Shown in pieces: positions 58,192 through 64,000 of a stretch of DNA of 64,000 nt (positions are counted from its first letter, which is position 1; each line of letters begins with the position of its first letter). A program made the position numbers and the translations under genes. This stretch comes from Malus domestica (lineage: Eukaryota; Streptophyta; Magnoliopsida; Rosales; Rosaceae). The notes beneath the pieces are model-generated. The model searched no databases. It worked only from the letters and a program-made list of their open reading frames with translations, and was not told the DNA's origin. Where the stretch lies: the NCBI RefSeq assembly GCF_042453785.1, contig NC_091677.1:8341501-8405500 (forward strand). Direction: 5' to 3'.

Positions 58192-58570
58192 TATAAATCT
58201 ATAGGATTGTATCAGCATATGCATAAATCCCCAATCAAGCTTTCTTATGTAATTTAACTTCTTTTTAATAAAGATGGTTTCCTATATGTTCTATTGCCTA
58301 AGAAGACTAAAAACCTGAAAAATAAATAAGCAAATAAGTAAATGACTTAGCAGACCTGGATCGAGATTTGAACAGATTCTTGTGCATGGTTCCAAATAGT
58401 TTCTTTCAAAGCCTTCACATCGACTTGTTTGGAAGTCTTGTCGCAGTGAACTTAAATTTTGTTAACCTGTATTGTTTAGATGTCGGAAGTAAACAGTAAG
58501 CAAAACACTGCACAGATTTGTTTTAGCGGATTTTGAATTACATACTGAAAGTGTAAAACTATTCATACAA

Positions 58571-59390
58571 CAACAACAACAAAGCCTTTTCCCACTAAGT
58601 GGGGTCGGCTATATGAATCCTAGAACGTCATTGCGCTCGGTTTTGTGTCATGTCCTCCGTTAGATCCAAGTACTCTAAGTATTTTCTTAGGGTTTCTTCC
58701 AAAGTTTTCCTAGGTCTTCCTCTACCCCTTCGGCCCTGAACCTCTGTCCCGTGGTCACATCTTCGAACCGGAGCATCAGTAGGCCTTCTTTGCACATGTC
58801 TAAACCACCGTAATCGATTTTCTCTCCTCTTTCCTTCAATTTCGGCTACTCCTACTTTACCTCGGATATCCTCATTCCTAATCTTATCATTTCTTGTGTG
58901 CCCACACATCCAACAAAGCATCCTCATCTCCACTACACCTACGTGTTGATGCTTCACCGCCCAACATTCTATGCCATACAGCATTGCCGGCCTTATTATC
59001 GTCCTATAAAATTTTCCCTTGAGCTTCAGTGGCCTACGATGGTCACACAACATGCCGGATGCACTCTTCCACTTCATCCATCCAGCTTGTATTCTATGGG
59101 TGAGATCTCCATCAAATTCTCTGTTCTTTTGCAAGATAGATCCTAGGTAGCGAAAACGGTCGCTTTTTGGTATTTCCTGATCTCTGATCCTCACCCCTAA
59201 CTCATTTTGGCCTTCGTTTGCACTGAACTTGCACTCCATATATTCTGTCTTTGATCGGCTTAGGCGAGGACCTTTAGATTCCAACACTTCTCTCCAAAGG
59301 TTAAGCTTCGCGTTTACCCCTTCCTGCGTTTCATCTATCAACACTATATCGTTTGCGAAAAGCATACACCAAAGAATATCATCTTAAATA
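58571..59390 (-). mobile_element. 5'-truncated RTE-type LINE
   Basis: The minus strand encodes the C-terminal part of a LINE reverse transcriptase, 59,365-58,628: [20 protein letters not shown], then [33 protein letters not shown] and GRRGRGRPRKTLEETL. The catalytic F/YADD is FAND here, so it is dead. The 3' end reads CCACTTAGTGGGAAAAGGC followed by a (TTG)n tail, typical of plant RTE elements. The 5' end is cut at about 59,390. Confidence 0.85.
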
Positions 59391-60941
59391 TTAAGTTTGT
59401 GATCTTCGCTAGATTGCTCCGGTCATTAGTGTGGATAAGTATGTAAATGGATAGAGACAGGAAGCAAACACAAGATGTACGTGGTTCACCCAGATTGGCT
59501 ACGTCCACGGAGTAAAGGAGTTCTCATTAATTGTGAAGGGTTTACACAGTATATAGGTTCAAGCTCTCCTTTAGTGAGTACAAGTGAATGATTTAGTACA
59601 AATGACATTAGGAAATATTGTGGGAGAATGATCTCGTAATCATGAAACGTTTAAGTACCGAAGTGTGGTATCGTCTTCACTTGCCTTATCTGTCTCATAG
59701 GTAAATGTGGCATCTTCTTTGGAAGTACTCTTCCTCCCTCCAGGGGTGGTATCTTTAACTGGTGGAGATGCACAAGGTAATGTATCAATTTCACTTGACG
59801 CTTACTTGTAGTTTCAGGCTTGGTCAAGCGCGATACAAACCATGTAGTAGGAGTCCCCCAAGTCGCCGAGCTAGGGGATCTGCTGAAAGAGATGACAGAC
59901 AAGGTAAGCAATCAGAGCTCCATGCAATCAGTCCCAGATCAGAAGTTTGATTTCGAGTTCCGGCTGATTGTTATCATTCTCCTTATCTTGCAGGTAGCAT
60001 GAAGGATAAAGAGAAGAAAATGAGAAAATGTGATATGAGATACTTTAGCTTTTGAAGAATTAACTTTCCACAGGCTTATTCTTGAACTGGGCTGGAGGGT
60101 TTTCTTGTTTCCGCCAGAGTATAAGGCCGACTGAAGAATTTGAGGGTCAAAACAAGTCCATCAAATCTAGAGTACGTTCGACCCTGCTGATATGAGATAC
60201 TTTTACTGTTGAGAAAGTAGTGGATGTATCGGCACGTGTTCTGTTGCGCTTGTCTCCACATGCTTCCTTGTATCCTTCTCACTTGCCCTATTTGTTCCTC
60301 AGGCAGATGTGGTATCTTCTCGGGAAGCATAAGATGTTGAAGATGAGTACTCGAGAGCAATGGGGTTCCAGGCAGTCAGTTCCGAACTGGAAGATTGATT
60401 CCAAGTGCTGATTGATTGCTCTCTTTCTCCTTGTCTTGCAGGTAAGAACAAGGCCAAAGGAAAAGACAGGGAAAAAGCATGATATGGGATACTCTTACTT
60501 TTAACCCTGATGATATGAGATATTCTTGCTCTAGTGTAGCTTGTTTGCAGAGGTATTCTCGGGGGGAAAGAAAGCTGAGTATTTCGAGAGGCTTCGTTGG
60601 GAGTGCCCTCTCAGATATGAGGAAGGGTTGAGCATTTTTGCAGGTCTGCCTGTCCGTTGAGGATGGAAGCCGACATATATAGGAGTCTCCCTAACAAGGA
60701 GTAATACTATTCTTTTACCCTGCTTGGTCATAACACGGTAGTGGGAGCTGCCAACTTCACGTGTTTTAACTATGTCAGAGCACTTTGAAAAAGTGGTTTG
60801 TGGTATCTAGAAAGCTGATGTTACGTGTGAAGATTACAGACAAGCTTTATCCAAGGAGATCTGGCTCTCGAAGTGGAGAAAGCGGTGTGAGGATTACAGA
60901 CAAACTTTATCTAAGGGGCTCTCGAAGTTGAGAAAGCAGTG

Positions 60942-61175
60942 CCTCTTCGGTTTTCGAACAAGCAATCCTGTCGGGGATCTGTCTCTCGAGATTCGGAGAA
61001 CGGTGCCTCTTCGATTTTTGAGAAAGCAATCCTGCTAGGAGTCTGGCTCTCGAGATTCGGAGAGCGGTGTCTTGTCGCTTTTTGAGAAAGCAATCATGTT
61101 GGGAGTCTGGCTCTCGAGATTCGGAGGACGGTGCCTCTTCGATCTTGAAGCAATCAATCTTGTTGGGAGTGTTTT
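60942..61175. repeat. 64-bp tandem array (about 3.5 copies)
   Basis: Unit starts gcctcttcgatttttgagaa and contains 'ctggctctcgagattcggag'. It lies upstream of the second antisense ORF. Confidence 0.8.
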
Positions 61176-61609
61176 CTCGAATGTGAGTAAAGGTTAGGCC
61201 TGTTTGCTAGTCTGCCTTGCCACGGAGCACTGAGGTTGACCCACAGGGACTTTCCAATTATCCAGTAATGGTCATGTTCCTTTACCCTTGTGGGTAATAA
61301 TATGGTAGCTAGACCTTCAAAATTTATGTGTCTAAACTTTGTTAGTGCTGTTTCTTTGCTATTCTTTTACCCTTCTTGGTCATAGCGATGTAATGGGAGC
61401 TACAAGCTTCACGTGTTTAAACTTTGTCAGAGATTTTTGGCAAAGTTATCTGTGGTACCCGTGAGCTGATGTTGCGTGTGGAAAGTGAATGATTGAACAG
61501 TAACATTCACGTGCTTTCTACTTCACTAGAAATCTTCGACAGAATGCCCGTAATTTCCGCAAAGTTGAGTGTGCATGTGACAGGTGCTGACAAGGCTAAA
61601 AAAGCAGGT

Positions 61610-61810
61610 GCCTCTTCGATTTCTGAGATCGGCCCTCGTGGTCTCTAAGCAGCCCAGTTTTTGAGAAAGCAAGCGCCTCTTCGATTTCTGCGATCGACCT
61701 TCGTGGTCTTTGAGCAGCCCAGCTTTTGAGAAAGCAAATGCCTCTTCGATTCCTGAGGTCGGCCCTCGTGGTCTCTGAGCAGCCCAGCTTTTGAGAAAGC
61801 AAACGCCTTT
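61610..61810. repeat. 65-bp tandem array (three copies)
   Basis: Unit starts gcctcttcgatttctgagat and ends 'agcccagcttttgagaaagc'. Copies begin at 61,610, 61,675 and 61,740. The young element has only a short, degenerate version at 38,010-38,090. Confidence 0.85.
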
Positions 61811-61861
61811 TCGATTTTTGAGCAGGCCCCTCTTCAATTTCTGAAGCTCCATCGAGTGCAT

Positions 61862-61868
61862 ATTTTTA
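61862..61868 (+). promoter_or_regulatory. TATA-like box of the second antisense ORF
   Basis: TTTTTATAGAGGC, 120 bp upstream of the ATG, conserved with the box at 38,102. Confidence 0.5.
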
Positions 61869-61983
61869 TAGAGGCTGGTATTAAGTTCCAAAGCACACTT
61901 GAATCTCCACCAGTAGAAGCTCTCTTCTTGCATTTCTAAGATCTTGATTTGTCCGACCTCTTTTCTTTTCAACACCTTTGAAA

Positions 61984-62658
61984 ATGTCTGGCCCCTCCGA
62001 CCGTCGTTTTGACTTGAACCTTGTTGAAGAGGCAACCCCGCCTTCTCCAGACAACATATGGCGCTCATCCTTCTTATCCCCTACTGGTCCTCTTACCGTT
62101 GGGGATTCCGTGATGAAGAATGATATGACCGCTGCAGTGGTGGCTAGGAACCTTCTCACTCCCAAAGATAACAGACTACTTTCCAAACGGTATGATGAGT
62201 TGGCTGTTAAGGATTCTCTGGCTCTCAGTGTTCAGTGTGCAGGTTCTGTGTCTAATATGGCCCAACGCCTATTTGCTCGAACCCGCCAAGTTGAATCATT
62301 GGCGGCTGAAGTGATGAGTCTCAAACAGGAGATTAGAGGGCTCAAGCATGAGAATAAACAGCTACACCGGCTCGCTCATGACTATGTTACAAACATGAAG
62401 AGGAAGCTCGACCAGATGAAGGAATCTGATGGTCAGATTTTACATGATCATCAGAGGTTTGTGGGTTTGTTCCAAAGGCATTTATTGCCTTCGTCTTCTA
62501 GGGCTATACCGCGTAATGAAGCTCCAAATGATCAACCTCCGATGCCTCCTCCTTCTAGGGTGCTGTCCAGTACTAAGGCTCCGAATGATCCCCCTCCGGT
62601 GCCTTCTCTTTCTGGGGATCTGCCGACTGCTGAGACTTCTCCTAAGCAACCTTTGTGA
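61984..62658 (+). CDS. Coiled-coil antisense ORF, second copy
   Basis: The MSGPSDRRFDLNL start gives about 224 residues and an intact frame. It aligns throughout with the ORF at 38,223: conserved polar N-terminus, then the helix SLAAEVMSLKQEIRGLKHEN, then an extended Pro-rich tail with two extra 20-residue repeats (EAPNDQPPMPPPSR / KAPNDPPPVPSLSG). The upstream box and leader are conserved as well. It belongs to a retroelement remnant whose other genes are lost. The function is unknown. Confidence 0.7.
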   Translation: MSGPSDRRFDLNLVEEATPPSPDNIWRSSFLSPTGPLTVGDSVMKNDMTAAVVARNLLTPKDNRLLSKRYDELAVKDSLALSVQCAGSVSNMAQRLFARTRQVESLAAEVMSLKQEIRGLKHENKQLHRLAHDYVTNMKRKLDQMKESDGQILHDHQRFVGLFQRHLLPSSSRAIPRNEAPNDQPPMPPPSRVLSSTKAPNDPPPVPSLSGDLPTAETSPKQPL

Positions 62659-62924
62659 AGGCTCTCTCTTGTTTGTTTATTTTGACTCGTGTATATGTAC
62701 ATATTTGTAACTTTTTAGAGATATTAATAAATAAGCTTTGTTTCATTTCAACGTATTGTGTTAAATACACCAAAGCCTTCTTCACTAAGTTCTTTGAATT
62801 TTTCTTTTGTTGAAGCTTGTATGTTGAAGCTTTGTGAGTGGAACATGTAGGTTGAGGTAGTGTTCCCTTAATTTCCCGAGTGGGGAAAACTTCTCGATTT
62901 GAGACTTGAAAAATCCAAGTCACT

Positions 62925-64000
62925 GAGTCGGGTCGGCTATATGAATCTTAGAACGCCATTGTGCTCGATCCTGTGTCATGTCCTCCGTTAGATCCAAGTA
63001 CTCTAAGTCTTTTCTTAGAGTCTCTTCCAAAGTTTTCCTAGGTCTTCCTCTACCCCTTCGGCCCTGAACCTCTGTCCCGTAGTCGCATCTTCTAACCGAA
63101 ACGTCAGTAGGCCTTCTTTACACATGTCCAAACCACCGTAACCGATTTTCTCTCAGTTTTCCTTCAATTTCGGCTACTCCTACTCTACCTCAGATATCCT
63201 CATTCCTAATCTTATCCTTTCTCGTATGCCCACACATCCAACGAAGCATCCTCATCTCCGCTACACCCATTTTGTGTACGTGTTGGTGCTTCACCACCCA
63301 ACATTCTGTGCCATACAGCATCGCCGACCTTATTGCCGTCCTATAAAATTTTCCCTTAAGCTTCAGTGGCATACGACGATCACACAACACGTCGGATGCA
63401 CTCTTCCACTTCATCCATCCAGCTTGTATTCTATGGTTGAGATCTCCATCTAATTCTCCGTTCTTTTGCAAGATAGATCCTAGGTAGCGAAAACGGTCGC
63501 TCTTTGGTATTTCCTGATCTCCGATCCTCACCCATAACTCATTTCGGCCTCCATTTGCATTGAACTTGCACTCCATATATTCTGTCTTTGATCGGCTTAG
63601 GCGAAGACCTTTAGATTCCAACACTTCTCTCCAAAGGTTAAGCTTCGCATTTACCCCTTCTTGAGTTTCATCTATCAACACTAAATCGTCTGCGAAAAGC
63701 ATACACCAAGGCATATCATCTTGAATATGTCCTGTTAACTCATCCATTACCAACGTAAAAAGGTAAGGACTTAAGGATGAGCCTTGATGTAATCCTACAG
63801 TTATGGGGAAGCTTTCGGTTTGTCCTTCATGAGTTCTTACGGCAGTCTTTGCTCCTTCATACATATCCTTTATAGCTTGGATATATGCTACTCGTACTCA
63901 TTTCTTCTCTAAAATCCTCCAAATAATGTCTCTTGGGACCCTATCATACGATTTTTCCAAATCTATAAAGACCATGTGTAAATCATTTTTCCCATCTATA
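62925..64000 (-). mobile_element. RTE-type LINE fragment, continues past the window edge
   Basis: The minus strand encodes reverse transcriptase: [20 protein letters not shown] near 63,950, then [20 protein letters not shown], then the catalytic FADD ([14 protein letters not shown], about 63,690), then the same C-terminal part as the LINE at 58,571. In-frame stops occur near 63,899 (EKK*VRV) and 63,190 (EDI*GR). The 3' tail is missing: the sequence leaves the LINE consensus at about 62,925. The 5' part lies beyond the window. Confidence 0.85.

Larger units (their letters stand above)
59391..62924 (-). mobile_element. Remnant of a second Tat-like element with antisense ORF
   Basis: The part from about 60,180 on is related to 37,080-38,870 of the young retrotransposon (shared gtttccaggcagatgtggca-type segments, 'acaaggacaaaggaaa.gacaggga', the aORF leader and the ORF itself). 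The part at 59,400-59,650 looks like LTR sequence (CACCCAGATTGGCTACGTCC...). No gag, pol or paired LTR was found, and edges lie against LINE fragments on both sides. Orientation is inferred from the antisense ORF. Confidence 0.6.

Noticed and set aside
60942-61810. CRISPR-like regular repeats
   Set aside because: Units are contiguous 64-65 bp tandem repeats without unique spacers, in a plant retroelement.

Overview
The window is nuclear DNA from a flowering plant. It is AT-rich, has GT-AG introns, plant-specific gene families and dense, layered transposons. The gene content and repeat types suggest Rosaceae, probably the apple/pear group; this is inference, because no species-diagnostic locus is present.

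Layout. 1-5.8 kb: a leftover copy of a flanking block also found beside the glucosyltransferase genes, split by a PIF/Harbinger-like element, followed by a solo LTR. 5.8-15.3 kb: two Mutator-like elements (MULEs) in opposite orientation, 43 bp apart, each with a perfect 9-bp target duplication and a dead transposase gene. 15.4-34.8 kb: a tandemly duplicated cluster with two intact intronless UGT73-type glucosyltransferases (minus strand), at least three UGT fragments, an intact three-exon DUF7815-like gene and a broken copy of it, a dirigent-protein pseudogene, a Copia-like solo LTR and several MITEs. Many insertions can be checked against a paralogous empty site within the window. 35.3-45.8 kb: a very young LTR retrotransposon (5-bp target duplication GCTAC, LTRs nearly identical) that encodes an intact Gag but no Pol. 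It also carries an antisense coiled-coil ORF, tandem arrays and fragments of host genes. 46.5-54 kb: a small DUF1068 membrane protein gene with a 24-nt microexon, then a complete CYP74B fatty acid hydroperoxide lyase gene. 54-64 kb: MITEs, a hAT-like element, two RTE-type LINE fragments and a remnant with a second copy of the antisense coiled-coil ORF.

The intact host genes are two UGT73 enzymes (small-molecule glucosylation), one DUF7815-like protein of unknown role, one DUF1068 protein and one hydroperoxide lyase (green-leaf-volatile branch of oxylipin metabolism). Nothing in the sequence links them into one pathway; the UGTs and hydroperoxide lyase are both defence-related only in a general sense.

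The most unusual object is the 10.5-kb retrotransposon. It combines an intact gag, an antisense ORF with its own TATA-like leader conserved in a second copy 24 kb away, and captured fragments of an ARO-type armadillo gene and a CCCH zinc-finger gene.
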